NCBI RefSeq assembly: GCF_020360975.1
Contig: NW_025408681.1
Coordinates: 1,550,001 to 1,614,000 of the forward strand
Source of the DNA: Hirsutella rhossiliensis
Lineage: Eukaryota; Ascomycota; Sordariomycetes; Hypocreales; Ophiocordycipitaceae
DNA: 64,000 nucleotides
Direction of reading: 5' to 3'
In this document: piece after piece, positions 32,640-45,761 of the stretch
Layout of the letters: every line of letters starts with the position of its first letter
How positions within the stretch are numbered: position 1 is the stretch's first letter
Made by a program: the position numbers and the translations under genes
The notes under the pieces: model-generated
What the model was told of the DNA's origin: nothing
Seen by the model: the letters and a program-made list of their open reading frames with translations, nothing else
The model's database searches: none

Positions 32640-33480
32640 ACTTAGGAACGGAGGAGGCAATAGATAAGTTAGGGACCTTAGAAAAGTAATTAAACTAAAA
32701 TAGCTAGGACTATTCGACGGTACTTATAGCACGCTTTAAGACTTTCTTACCTAACTTAAGGCCTACTACTAGTTTTACCCTACTAAACTCTTAGACCTAG
32801 TTAAAAAGGTACTTTATATAGGAAATTATTTATTTAGAATAGCACTTGCTTAGTTTAGACCTATTATAAGGGACTTTCTTAATAACTAACTAGCGCGACG
32901 AGATAATAAGATAAACGAAGTCTTTACTAGTTTCTAAGGATTTAAAGAAGCTATTATAAAGGTATTTAGAATAACTAATAAGAAATAAGAAGCTAAATAA
33001 AAACTTTAAGAACTTTAATAAAGGATCTTAGTATTAGATTATACTATAAAGTTCTATTAAGTTACCTTAAAGCTTAATTAGGACGATAAACCTCTTATAT
33101 TACTATTCTATAATAAGCTTAAAGAAGAAGTTAAGGACGAGCTTTATAAGGAAAATCGACCTAATAACCTCTCGGACTATATTACTATAGTAGTACGAAT
33201 TAATAATAGATAGTATACGTAACGCTAAGAAAAGAAATAAGAAAGAAGAAACTAGAACCTTTCTTATAGGAATAACTTTAACTAACGCGCTAACTATAAA
33301 AAGAAGTATAAAACTCTTATTACCTATACTTATATAACTAACCTAGGTAGGATAGATCTAAATATAATATAGAAAAGTAAAGGAAAGTATTTTAACTATA
33401 AGAAACTTATATATTACTTTAAAGAATATAAATAACCTTATAAGGAGAAGTAAACCTACTAAGTACTAGCCTTAGAAGGT
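32640..33480 (+). pseudogene. Gypsy-D gag pseudogene
   Basis: A + strand frame gives a Ty3/Gypsy capsid-type sequence: LGLFDGTYSTL near 32700-32740, then DDKPLILLFYNKLKEEVKDEL (about 33080-33145) and a polar NNLSDYITIVVRINNR segment. The zinc knuckle at 33388-33429 has the exact C-x2-C-x4-H-x4-C spacing with all four ligands read as Tyr. Stops are TAA/TAG. Confidence 0.85.
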
Positions 33481-35100
33481 AAGAAATACTTAAACGCTAT
33501 TAATAGATAGGAACTAAAGTATAAACTCCTTAGTTAAACTATATACTATAACGATAAATATATAGTATACTTAAGCGATAAGGATAGTACTAAATAGTTC
33601 TTAAAGCTATTAAAGAAGACCCTTATAATAATATAATAAAGGGATCCTAAAATATAAAAATAAGTTAAATTTATAGAACTAGAATACCCTTATTATAAAG
33701 GAGTCTCTTAAGACTAGATTAAGAAAAATAGTAAATAATTCTAGGAAGATATATAAAATAAAAATCGATAATAATAATAGGTAGTCTATAAATAATATAA
33801 TAAGGAAGATATAAATATAGCCCTTATACTTACGAAACTTAGATAATAACCTAAGGAGGAATAATAAAGTATCGATAATATAAGCTTTAAAGAATAAGAA
33901 ATACCTAGAGAAATAGAAGACGAGAACGAACTTATACTACTACCCTCGCTATTAAGGGAAAATACTACGATTAAAGAATATACTTTATACTTTAAAGAAT
34001 TTAAAGAAATACTTAAAATTAGAACCTAATAAATACCTTAAATTCTTATAGAAAACTAATAAGCTATATTAATTTAGTATTAACTAGCAATATATAAAGG
34101 AGACTATATTATAGCTATCGCCGCGGTTAATACTTTTATAGCTCTATAATAAGAATAGTAACTATAAGGAGAATTTTTAGATAACCTAAGAATAGTACTT
34201 AGTTATAAAGAGTATAAGTATATTTTATAGATCTTATATATCTACTTAGACTATATAATATACTTTTAGATAAAGGTATAATACGACGCTTTCTTAGTTA
34301 GATTTAAAGGATAAGTACTTTTAAAACCCTACCTAAGTATAGAACTAAACTACTAGAAAATCGATTAACGCTACCTAAATAACTAAGTTATATTATTAGA
34401 ACCTAATTATAGTACGCTACTTAAATACCGTAATAATTATAGTTTATTAATAAGATATCTTTTAAAGATATATAAAATCTATAAATACGCTAAAATAAAG
34501 GAATAGTATAGCGCTACTTACTTTAAGGTATTTAAACTATTAATCTTTTAAAGACTTATATAACGAATTAAATATAATAAAGAAGATTATAACGAATATA
34601 TATACTTAAACTATAGAGTTTATAAATATAAAAAAGTATAAGTATAGTATAAATAATATAATAGTATACTAAAAGATTATTAGTAATATATATAAAGGCT
34701 ATAAGCTATATTCGACTAAGGAAGAATCAATATAGAAATACTATATAAAAAATAAAAAGACGCTAAATAAAAACTTAACCTTTAGTACGAAAATAAATAA
34801 AATTATAAAGTATAGTATATAATTAACTATAAAGTAGTATAATATAAACGATATAGTATTAAGAAATAAGAAATCTTCGATTAGCTATAAGAAATTAGTC
34901 TCTTAAGCTCTAATATAATACTATATAACGAAAATATAAAGAAACGATATTAATAATAAATCGAAGAAGAAAACCTAAATAAAATAAATAAAGACTAAGT
35001 AAAAAATAAGGTATACTATATATAAAAGGGCTATAGACTAGCACGATATAATAAAATCTAAGGACCTTATATATAGTAACGGTAAGCTATAGCGACTAAA
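33481..35100 (+). pseudogene. Gypsy-D gag-pol linker, strongly degraded
   Basis: AT-rich coding-like sequence between the zinc knuckle and the protease. Fragments with charged residues are visible (for example EIPREIEDENELILLPSLLREN near 33895-33960), but stops are dense and no domain is recognised. Length is greater than in many Gypsy elements. A nested fragment cannot be excluded. Confidence 0.45.
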
Positions 35101-38100
35101 TAGTATTAGATATTTAAATCGCGGGATATTATATATATATACTTTTAGACTATAGCGTAATAAGTAATTATATTTTACTTAAAGTCGTTAATCGTTACCG
35201 ACTTATATAGAGATATAAGATAGATCTATATAAACTTACGAATATTAAAGGAGAGGCCTTTAACTATAATAACGGAATTATTAATATAGAGATTAATTAC
35301 CTCGATATTAATATTTAGGGCTATAATAAATAAGTTAACCTTAATATTATAGATATTAAAAAATATAACCTTATATTAAGACTTCTATAGCTATAAGAGA
35401 GTAACCTATTAATTAACTAGAAATCTAGCTAGCTATATTAAGATAAAGATATAAGTTCTTAGGACTAGTAGATTTAAAAGAAAGTAAAACTTTACGATAA
35501 TTTAGCTACTAAATAAAATAAAGGAATAACCGTTTAAGTAAATTATTTTAGGCTTTAGCGATATAAACGAAAATAGTAACTAAACCGGTAGATATAATAA
35601 AATTATCTAATAAGACCTATATACTAACTAATATAGCTATATAACCTAGTATCCGATATAAATAAAATAAAGGATATAATATAAAGATCTAAAGAGTTAT
35701 TACTACTTTAAGGAAAGACCTTAAATAAATTAATAAAGAGCTTAAGTTAAGAGAAACTAGCTCTTAAAAGAAAGAATAAAGCCTATAAGATAGAATAAAG
35801 AATATCCCCTAGGAATACCGGAAATATAATAAACTCTTTAAGGAAGAACTTAAGATAGGGTTACTTAAATATAGCTAATAGGACTATAAAATTTATCTTA
35901 AGGATAGAATAACGCTAACGTTTTATAAGATCTATAACCTAAACGAAAAGTAACTATAAACGCTACGCGACTACCTTAATAAAAATCTATAAAAAGGATA
36001 TATATAAACGTTAATATCTAAAATAAGCTACTTAGTTATACTTATTTTAAAGAAAAACGGTAAGCTATAACTAGTTATCGATTATAGACGCTTAAACGAT
36101 ATTATAATAAAGGACTAAATACTATTACCGCTTATATTAAAACTATAAGATCGACTATATAGTAAAAATAGTTTATAGCCTTTAATCTTAAAAGTGCTTA
36201 TAACTTAATATATATAAAAAAGGGATATAAATAGATAATAGCCTTTAAATCGAAATTTAAACTATTCGAATATCTAGTAATACTATTTAGACTTATAAAT
36301 ATACTAGCTACCTTTTAATAGATAATTAATAATATCCTACGTAAATACTTAGATATCTTTATAGTAGTATACCTAGATAATATCTTAATCTTCTTAGATA
36401 CCTTAGAAGAATATAAGGAATATATTTATAAGGTACTCTATATACTTTAAAATATAAAGTTATTAGTTAAACTAAAGAAAAGTAAGTTTTATATATAAGA
36501 AGTAGACTTCCTTAGATATACGATTTTATTAAAAGAGATATAAATATAATAAGATAAGATTAACTTAGTTAAAGAATAGCTAACGCTAAAGAACGTTAAG
36601 GATATATAAAGTTTCCTAGGATTTATAAATTACTATTAACGATTTATTAAAGATTTTAGAAAGATTATAGTACTATTATATAACTTAACGAAGAAGGAAA
36701 AAGAATTTATATAGGACGATAAAGCTAATAAAGCTTTCGATTATATTAAGACTATGATTATATAAAAACTAGTCTTAACTACCTTTAATCTAAAACGATA
36801 AATCGAACTTAAAACTAATATATTTAACTTTACTTTAGGAGTATAAATCGGATAAAAAGATAATAAAGGAAAACTATAACTAATTATATTTTACTTAAAA
36901 AAGCTATATAGTATAGAACTTAATTACCCTATTTACGATAAAGAATTCCTTATAATTATTTAAGCTTTTAAGGAATTTTAATACTATATTCTTAGAAGTA
37001 AATATAAAGTTAAGGTCTATATAGATTATAAGAATATCTTATATTTTATAATAATATAATAGTTAAATAGATAATAGATCTAATAGGCTAGATATTTATT
37101 AGAATTCGACTATAAAATAATCTATAGAAAAGAAATAGAAAATAGTTAAGCTAATACCCTTAGTCGACGAAGTAACTATAATATAGGAGTACCTATAGTA
37201 AAAGGATAGCTCTTAGAAATTAACGAAAATAGGAACTATTAATAACGATAGCTAAATATAATATTTAAAGTATAACTTAACGACTTAATATACTAAAAGA
37301 TCCTAAAATAGATAAAAGAATATAAAGTACTAATCGGATATAATATAGAATATTTAAAAGTTTTAATATATAAAAATAAAATCTAAATACTATTAAAATT
37401 ATAAGATAAAGGTATATAAAATATATACGAATATTTAATATATAGATACTAAGGAATCTAAAGAATAATAAAGCGGATTAAATAATAATATAACTTCTTA
37501 TAGCTTAAAGAAGTAGTATAATAAGCTATTAAAGAATATAAACTTTACGTATAAAGTAAAGCTAAACGATATAAACTATATTAAGAATTATAACCGCTAC
37601 TAGTACTAGAGAAACTATAGGATTTAATAGCTTTCGACTATATTATAAAGCTACTACTATTAAAAGAACCTATAACTAACGTTAAATATAATAGTATATT
37701 TATTATTACTAATAAACTAATAAAATATAGATACTTTTTACTATATAAAGAAGTAAGTAATATAAAAGAGCTAGTATATATATTCCTACGAACTATTATT
37801 AGTAATTATAGACTATTAAATAAGATTATCTTTAATAAAGGAAGTATATTTATAGCTAAGTTTTAGTAAGCTCTTATAGTATAATTAGGGACGAGATATA
37901 AGCTTAGTATAGCTTATTACCTATAAGTAGATAGATAAATAAAACGACTTAACTAAACGCTTAAATAATATTTATAATACTATATTAGCTATAAATAAAA
38001 TAATTAGGTTAAATAGCTACTAATAGCGTAACTAGCTTATAATAGCTTAGTTATAAAAATAACTAAGCTCTTATTAGTATATACTAATTACGGATATAAC

Positions 38101-38640
38101 CTAGAAGTATTTAAGGTTACTTAATAAGGACTATAAGCGGAACGAGCGATACTATAAGTAGATTAGCTATAAAAATTATATAAAGAAATATAATAAGAAC
38201 TTTAATTTATTAGAGAACGAATATCTACTTACTATAATCGGAAAAGATTATAGGGACTAATCTTTTAAGAAGGAGATATAGTCTACCTTATATAATAAAA
38301 TATTAAAATAAAACGACTAAGTAATAAATTAGATTTTAAGAAACTTAGACCGTTTAAGATTAAGAAAATTATTTTAAAAGTTAACTATAAACTTTCGCTA
38401 CTAATAATAATATAGATATACCTAATATTTTATATCTTATTATTAGAACTAGCGCTATAAAACGCTAAACTATAGGAAAAAATTAAAGTTAACGACGATT
38501 AAGAATATAAAGTAGAATAAATACTAAATATAAGAAAATAAGGTTAGTAATAAGAATACCTTATTAAGTAAAAGGGATATAGACTAAAGGAAAATACCTA
38601 GGAACTACTTAAGTACTTAACCTACTATAGTTCTTTATAT
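35101..38640 (+). pseudogene. Gypsy-D pol with C-terminal chromodomain
   Basis: Protease: LLDYSVISNYI near 35142-35174, where DCGA is the likely ancestor of DYSV (Asp codon 35148-35150 kept). Reverse transcriptase: LVIDYRRLND (about 36077-36106) and a YLDN box at 36370-36381 (YLDD expected). RNase H at about 36790-37150 includes YRKEIEN-type residues. Integrase at about 37290-38200 shows LTKY-like, FNKGSIFIAKF and LGTRYKLSIAYYL segments. A chromodomain at about 38503-38625 reads EYKVE.ILNIRK and YLIK.KGY...ENT.E, with stops at the expected Trp codons. Chromodomains of this type direct insertion to heterochromatin, which fits the nesting here. Confidence 0.9.
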
Positions 38641-39371
38641 TAATAGTTCTACTAGTAAAATCTACCTTAGCTATTATAAAATCGCTTAATAAACTAATAG
38701 TATTCTAATTAATTATATTAAATCTACTTATAGACTAAATATCGACTATCGCTTTAGATTCTTAGCGCTTAGCCTCGTTAAGGTTATCTAAGGAATAAAG
38801 GCCTTAACGGACTATCTCGGTACCCTTTATCTTTAGCTAGCGCTTTTAACGGTAAAGCCGCGCTAAACGAGCTAAAGCTTCGTTTAGGTTAGCTTAAGCT
38901 TTTAATATTCGCTCCTTAGTAATTTCTTCTTCTTTATTTAATCGATCGGACTCTAGATTTATTTAGGATACTAGGAAATATATTAGCTAAAAATAATAGG
39001 TAAGATAACGAAGTTACTTATAGGAGCTAATCGCTACGCCTAACGTATTATAGGAACGACCCCGCTATATATATTCGGTATACTTAGAAGATTTCTCTAG
39101 TATTTTATAGTAGAAGCCGCGCGACGAATAAAAAGAATATAGTATAACGTCGAAACTAAGATAATTAATAGACTTAGCTAAATAAATACGCTTAAGGGTC
39201 TTATAAGAACGATCCTTTAATACGTAACTAAATATACTATTAGTAGTATATCCTAAGGGATAGAAAGGACAAAATAGGGAATATATATACGCGCGATAAG
39301 GGTATATTTATATATAGCGGCTAAGGTAGTAGTAGGTCTTATAAATAAGACTAAAAGGAAGGGAGATATCG
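38641..39371 (+). other. Gypsy-D 3' non-coding region and polypurine tract
   Basis: No frame recognised. It includes a CG-containing tract near 38770-38900 and an AAATATACTATTAGTAGTATATCC palindrome-like stretch (near 39229) that recurs at 61448. The end carries the purine tract before the 3' LTR. Confidence 0.6.
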
Positions 39372-39841
39372 TATTATAACTATAGTTAGCGGGCTATAGG
39401 AGAGCTAGCTATATTTATATAATAAGGTAGCTCGGAATAATAGTTAAGATAAGAAGTTACTTAGGCTTAGCTTACCTAAAGTATACGTAAGCTAAGTAAG
39501 CCTTATATAAATAGATTACTACTTAAGAATATAGCTTATAAGTAAGCTATAGTAAGCTATAAAAGGGATTATAGCTAGGACTATAATCTAAGGATAGTCT
39601 CTATAAGTATATATAGCTACCTACTTTTACTCCTTTAGATAGATAGCTCTCTAGCTTTTAATATAAATCTTTATTATAATTCTATCTCTAATTCTAATTA
39701 CCTAGTTATAGTCTATAGTCTACGACCTCCGACTTATTACTAACGTAATATAATTATTATTACTTAGACCACGCCCTATTATATCTACTAATATAAACCC
39801 CTTAATAGGTTTATCCCTTAAGAATAATACTAGTTATTATA
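39372..39841 (+). repeat. Gypsy-D 3' LTR
   Basis: 470 bp with no insertion. It shows the empty TRIM site (TAAGCTATAGTAAGCTATAAAAGG near 39544). Followed by the ATAAT duplication. Confidence 0.95.
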
Positions 39842-39846
39842 ATAAT

Positions 39847-42800
39847 CGGGTACTAATCCTTTTATTAGTTACTACCTTAGAGGATAAACGTATCTATATT
39901 ATCCTATAGAATTAATAGTAGTAGTTTAAGTATTAACTAAGTAGCGAAACCCTATAGAATCCCTATAAATTCCTTTAAGAATATAGGAACGAGGCAAGGG
40001 TATATATAATAGCGCTTAATCTTAAGCTAATCCCGCTACTAAATAAAGATAAGGATAAAGGGATTTTATAGGAAGAATAAGCCGAAATCCTACTAACTCT
40101 TTACTAGTTTAAAGATACTTTCTTAGCTAATAAATCCGATTTATTACTAGCTAAAAAGGGAACGGATTACTTAATTAATTTAATCCTTAATATAGAACCT
40201 CCTTATAGACTAATTTACCCTTTATTATAAAGGGAACTCTAAGTATTACGCGACTAGATCTAAGACGTAATAAAAAGGAAAATAATCTAAGAGTTAAAGA
40301 GCCTAGCTAAAGCGCCTATCCTTTTCGTTCTAAAAATAAATAGTACCTTATAGCTATATATAGACTACTAAGGACTTAACTAGGTTACGTAAAAGAATTA
40401 GTACCCTTTACCTCTTATTTTAGAGATTATTAACCGTTATTAAGGAGCTAAGTATTTTTCTAAGATTAATATATAGAATATATATTAACGTATTTAAATT
40501 TAAGAAGGAGATAAATAAAAGACCGCTTTTTAAACGCGTTATAGATATTTCGAATACCTAGTAATACCCTTTAAACTTACTAACGTACTAGCTACGTTTT
40601 AGAGCTATATCTATTAAACGCTTAAGGGGCTTATAGATATAATCTATATAGTCTACCTTAACGATATCCTTATATACTTTAAGATAAGAGAAGAATATAC
40701 TAAATACTTAGGATAAGTAATAGAAAGGCTAAGGGCTATAGAGCTCTATATAAAACTATTAAAGTATATCTTTTATTAATAGTTAGTCGAGTTCCTTAGG
40801 TTTATATTATCTATCGATAGGGTATTAATAGACCCTCGATAGGTAGAGGTAATAGCTTAATAGCCTAAACCTATAACCTACTATAATATTTAGGTTTTCC
40901 TTAAGTTCTATAATTTTTACTAACGATTTATATATAGGTACTTAGGAGTTATAGCGCTACTAACTATATTACTAAAGGGGAGTAAGAATAAAAAGAAGCT
41001 AAGGAGTATAAAGCTAAACCTTACTAAAAGGGTAGCGTTTTAAGCTCTTAAGGATGCTTTTTAAGGAGCCTTACTCCTCCGATATTATAGTCTAGAAAGA
41101 TATATTTATATTAAAATAGATATATCGTAATTCGCGATAGTAGGGATTATCTCTTAACCTAATAAAGAAGGGCGTTACTATCCGATCGCATTCTAGTTAA
41201 GGAAGTTTACTAGAGCCGAACTTAATTATCGTATTTTAAACTAAGAACTCTTCGCTATCGTTAAGTTATTTAAATACTAGTAATATTATATCGAAGGGGC
41301 AGCGTATAAAGTAAAGGTATTATTAGACTACTATAACCTTTAGACGTTTATACGCTAGACCTCCTTAAATAGGAGGTAAGTAAGATAGTATATATATTTA
41401 GTACTATTCGACTTTATAATTAAGTATCGTATAGGTAAATCTAACCTAGCGGACGCGTTATCGAGAATACCTAGATATAAGGGCGAGAAGCCCCTATCTA
41501 TAGAACTATTACTAGAGCTATAAGCGAAACTAGCTACTATTAGTACTATATTTATATAAAGAAATAATAAGGCGTTTTTATAGGTAAAGAGACGCTTAAC
41601 CTTAAGTTAATATAAGTATAGTAAAGTGCTTTTATATAAGGAAAATATATAAGCTTATCTATAGCGAAACTATAATAATTCGGGCGTAAGACCTAAACGA
41701 TTAGCCGATTAAGCTAAAGAGAGAGCTAGTTATAAATAGTTACTCTTAAGGAAGACCGCTAAAAAAGCGGCCTACTATATAAAGGTTTATATAGTAGAAG
41801 TTCTAGAACCGTTACTAGAGTTACTAAAACGTACTTAGTTAGTTAACGTAGTAATTAATAAGCTAAAAGAGACTAAAGACTTTTTAAAAGGGAAGGGTTT
41901 TTAGTTAGTACGCCTAGATAGACTACTACTATAAAAGGGTTATATTATAGTGCCTTTAAAGGTAGCCTTATAGTAAGAGCTAATATAGCTCTTTTATAAC
42001 GATCTATTAGTAAGATACTTTAGCTCTTAACGTACTAGCGAACTACTAGTAAGGAACTTTTACTAAGATAGAATAACGAAAGATATAAATAATTACGTTT
42101 AGTTATACCTAGTATATTAAGGTATAGTATCTAAGAGGTATCGCCTTTATAGTACTATATAATCGTTACTATATCCTATATAACTATAGGAAGAATTATT
42201 AATAAACTTTACTATAGGTCTACCTAAAGTATAGTATAATAGATAAGACGTTAATACGATCTTAGTAATTATAAACCGATATACTAAGTATTGCCTCTTC
42301 TTTCCTATCTCTAAGATAATAATAGCTTTAGAGCTAGTAGAATTATTCTATTACTAAGTTAAACTAGTATATAGACCTTTAAAAGGCATTATCTTAGATA
42401 AAGGGTCCCTATTTATAAGTAAGTTTTAGTTAGATCTCTATTTTATCTTATAAGTAAAATATAAGCTATCGATAGTATTTTACCTATAAACTAATAGGTA
42501 AATAAAACGAATAAACTAAGCTATATAGTACTACTTAAGATACTTTACTAACTTAGAATAAACTAACTAAGCGTTACTCCTATATATTACTTAATTTATA
42601 TATAATAATATAAAGAACGCGATAACTAGGTTATTACCTAATAAAGCGTTAATAAGTTACTAACTAAACTTCTATATTAATATTAAGGACGATATTACTT
42701 AGAGGGGGGTACCTAAAGTAAGAGTAAGAGTTACTAGGCTATAAGAGCTATGAAAGAGGCTTAAGAAATACTAGAAAAAGGCTATTAAATCGTAAGCGAA

Positions 42801-43290
42801 ATACTATAATTTAAAGCACTAACCGCTTATACTAAAAGTAGGAGACCTTATAGTATTATCGATAAAGAATTTACGCTTTAAGGATAAAAAAAGAAAACTC
42901 TTACCTAAGTATATTAAACCGTTTTAGGTCCTATAAGCTATTAGAAAGTAAGTATATTATCTTATACTCCCTAAGAAGTACTTACGCTTTTATAACGTTT
43001 TCTATATTAGTCTCTTAGAGCTATAAAAGGAGTAAAAAGGCACCTATAAAGATAGCGAAACCCTACTAATACTAGACTTAGAAGACGACGAAGGCGAATA
43101 AGAAGTCTAAGAAATTAAAGACTAAAAGATATCTAAGGGCGATACCTTTTTCCTTATTAAATAAAAAGGATAGCTAGCTAAGTATAACTAATAGGTCGAT
43201 ACTAAAGATATAGCGAATAGCTAAGACCTTATTAAAGAATATACTACTCGCTTAACTAAGAAAAAGAGGTATAAGACTAAGTAAGGTAGG
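39847..43290 (+). pseudogene. Gypsy-C pol with chromodomain-like C-terminus
   Basis: Reverse transcriptase: LYIDY.GLN.VT.KN.YPLPLI near 40350-40425, FEYLVIPFKLTNVLATF near 40550-40600, and a catalytic box YLND at 40654-40665 (first Asp became Asn). RNase H lies near 41080-41450. Integrase: a zinc-binding part near 42050-42140, INRYTKYCLFFPIS near 42270-42310 (catalytic Asp now Asn), DKGSLFISKF near 42397-42430 and the Gln/Thr-rich segment near 42480-42530. The C-terminus around 43130-43230 (FLIK.KG.LAKYN..VDTKDI) resembles a chromodomain. Stops are TAA/TAG. Confidence 0.87.
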
Positions 43291-43557
43291 GAAACCTATT
43301 AGCGTAGGGAGACGCTATTAAATCGGTAATAAATCCCTACTAAATCGCTACTAACTTATTAACGTATTAGTACGCCTAAACGTCCTATAACTATATATAA
43401 AATAGTAAAATAAGAGAATAAAAGAAAACTATTTATACTACTTATTAAATATTATTAAGGAAAATAAAACTAAACTATAACTCTACTAAGGCCCTAATAA
43501 TAAATAAGAGAAGGATAGTTATAGCTAAATAAAAGAAAGATAAGACCTATTTATTAC

Positions 43558-45123
43558 TTCTAACTACCCTTCTTCTTTATTAGTATAGCGGGAACTAATT
43601 AAAGCGCCCCCTCCGCTATACTAAATACCTTTAGAAATACTAGAACTACCCTATCCTCCGCTCTTTCCTTATCCTCTACGTTAAGACCTATCTCTATTAG
43701 TATAGTATTTACCTTAGCCTTAGTAAATAGTAAGGCGTATTACTATAAAGTATAGCTTATATTACCGTCGATAAAGTAAAGTTTTAACCGGGATTCCTAG
43801 GCTTAGTACTCTAGGCTTATATAGGCGATATCGAATAAGGGCGCGGGGTTAAGGTAAATAATAAGCTCGTAGCGCTTATTAATTAGCATATAGTAGTTAG
43901 TACGCTTAACCTAGTATATCGTTAAGCGGTCGCTAATAAAAAGGTCGGATAAAACTTATAATAGTAGACTTCTATATACTTATAGTCTTAAAGGACTTAT
44001 AATAGGCTATCTTAGCGGCGTCGAAAGCCTCGGCTAAATACTATACTATAATAGTAAGACGGCGCCGATTAGCCTCCTTAAAAATAAGCACGCCCGCGTC
44101 TAAGCTATCGTCCTTAGTATCCTTATTACCGGTCTTTAGCTTATTAAGCTCGCGTAGGTACTTAACGATAGCGACTATATCGGCCTAGTTACTAGATATA
44201 AGAGTAGCGGCCTTAAGAAAGATTAGCTTATTAATTATAATATTTAAAGTTAAGGGGAAACTTACTTAGTTATAAGTCGCGGTATATTTATAGTACTACT
44301 TATAGCGCGTTAAGGAAACCCCTAAGAAAATATAGCTAATTAAGAGCACCTTAATAGGCTTAGGCTTAGTCGTACTATACTCTTTAATAACTATCTTAAA
44401 ATAATATATATACTAGAGCTTATAAGGGATAACCCTATAGGCCCTAACTAAGCGGGCTTTAGCCTTAGATTAGGTACGCTTCTTTATAAGAGCGCGACCG
44501 CCTTATACCGCCGCTTAGGTACCTTTATCTCTAGCACCGCCGTTCTTAGGTTCGTTAGTAGGAGGAGTTAGATCGCGGCTATCTCTATTATTACTATTAT
44601 TATTATCTTAGCCCTTATTTAGCTAGGTATTAAGATCGTTTTAGCCCTTATTTAGCTAGGCCTTATCGTTAATATCGGCCTACTTATTTTAAGGAGCGGC
44701 CTAGGCGACGACCTCCTATTAGCTAGAGCCGCCTTATTAAGATAGAGTAGCTAGGTTATCGGTACTTACCTAGGAGCGCCTAAATACGATCTCCTTACTA
44801 GTATTAATATCGCTAATAAGGGTAATAAACTTATAAGTTTCCTAGCCTATAAAAGTAGGCTTATTAGTAGTCGGAGTTAGGGTATTTAGCGGGGTAATAT
44901 AGGTATAACCCTCGCTAACGTTAGGTCTTAGACTAGAAGTCTTCTAAGACTAGGATTCCCTTATACCTTTCTTAGCTTTCTTTACTAAGGGGGAACTAGC
45001 GTTATTATAAGACTTTTAGGCCGATCGCTTATACTTTAAGGGCGAACCTACCGCTACCTACTCTTATATATAGCGTAAGAAATCGGCGTTATAGTTTTTT
45101 ATCTTCTTTAGCGTAAAAGGTAT
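43558..45123 (-). pseudogene. Gypsy-C antisense ORF, unknown protein
   Basis: On the minus strand one frame is read from ATA 45123-45121 (ATG before RIP; MPFTLKK-like) for about 385 codons to near 43970, with only TAA/TAG interruptions. It then shifts by one base and continues (VLSDLFISDRL, then RTNYYMLINKRYELIIYLNPAP) to about 43558. Content: an Asn/Gln/Gly-rich repeat (QLNKGQN/QLNKGQD near 44590-44660), a basic stretch (ALIKKRTQSKAKARLVRAYR), and a more compact C-terminal part. The family is not recognised. It lies between pol and the 3' LTR in opposite orientation. Other antisense genes in Gypsy elements are known in plants and some viruses, but homology here is not claimed. Confidence 0.62.
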
Positions 45124-45504
45124 TATTATTAATAAATCGTTAATAAAAAGTAATATAAAAAGGTATAAGGGATTAATAAAAAAAAGCGTAAAACTCTATA
45201 GTAGTTATAAGTAAAAAAGTTAAAGAAGAAAAGAAAATAGAAGAAGTAGGAGATATATACGCACGCTCTTTATATTATAGTTACGCGGCTAATATATAAG
45301 TAATACTATAATAGTTACTTAGCGGCAACCGCTAGTATAATAACTATTAACGTTATAAAGTATAGACTAACGTATACTTATATAAGCGTATACGCGCGAT
45401 ATATAACCGAAACTACCTCTCTTTCTAACTAAATATATATAGTATAGCGAAAGTAATATATATTAAAGATATAGCTAAGACGTCTATATAGGAGGGGAGA
45501 TAAT
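45124..45504 (+). other. Gypsy-C 3' non-coding region and polypurine tract
   Basis: AT-rich without a frame. It should carry the promoter of the antisense ORF if that gene was expressed. Ends with GGAGGGGAGA before the LTR. Confidence 0.5.
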
Positions 45505-45761
45505 TATAAGAGCGCTACTAGGAGGTATAGGCTAATAAAGTACTTAGGTACGTAGTACTAATATATTAGTAGGGTATTAGTAGGGAATCGTGCTTAACCC
45601 GCTTATATATTATAGACCTCTCGCTACTTTAACTAAAGAGGAAAAATCCCTCTTCCTATAAGCTTTAGTCTTATAACGAGGAAAATATAATATATATAGC
45701 GTAGTACCTCTAGCTATCTCTACTACCTAACTAATCGTACCGTAATATATATTCCCTTATA
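45505..45761 (+). repeat. Gypsy-C 3' LTR
   Basis: 257 bp, same length and ends as 17170-17426, preceded by a purine tract and followed by the resumed Gypsy-A pol (ATAATCCTAAG). Confidence 0.93.

Larger units (their letters stand above)
31632..39841 (+). mobile_element. Gypsy-D: complete chromovirus-type Gypsy element
   Basis: LTRs at 31632-32480 (470 bp once the TRIM and its duplication are removed) and 39372-39841 (470 bp). The flanks are a perfect ATAAT duplication (31627-31631 and 39842-39846). LTRs start TATTATAACTATAG (TGTT... before RIP). A purine tract AAGGAAGGGAGA precedes the 3' LTR. The internal order is gag, protease, reverse transcriptase, RNase H, integrase, chromodomain. It sits inside Gypsy-C between gag and pol. 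Related 3' pieces are at 58517-62074. Confidence 0.95.
17170..45761 (+). mobile_element. Gypsy-C: chromovirus-type Gypsy, split by Gypsy-B and Gypsy-D
   Basis: Two 257-bp LTRs (17170-17426 and 45505-45761) flank the element, with a purine tract GGAGGGGAGA (45491-45500) just before the right LTR. The flanks ATACT (17165-17169) and ATAAT (45762-45766) agree at four of five positions. After removal of Gypsy-B (about 12.6 kb) and Gypsy-D (8.2 kb) about 7.8 kb remains: gag, pol with a C-terminal chromodomain-like segment, and an antisense frame near the 3' LTR. It inserted in Gypsy-A pol. Confidence 0.9.
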
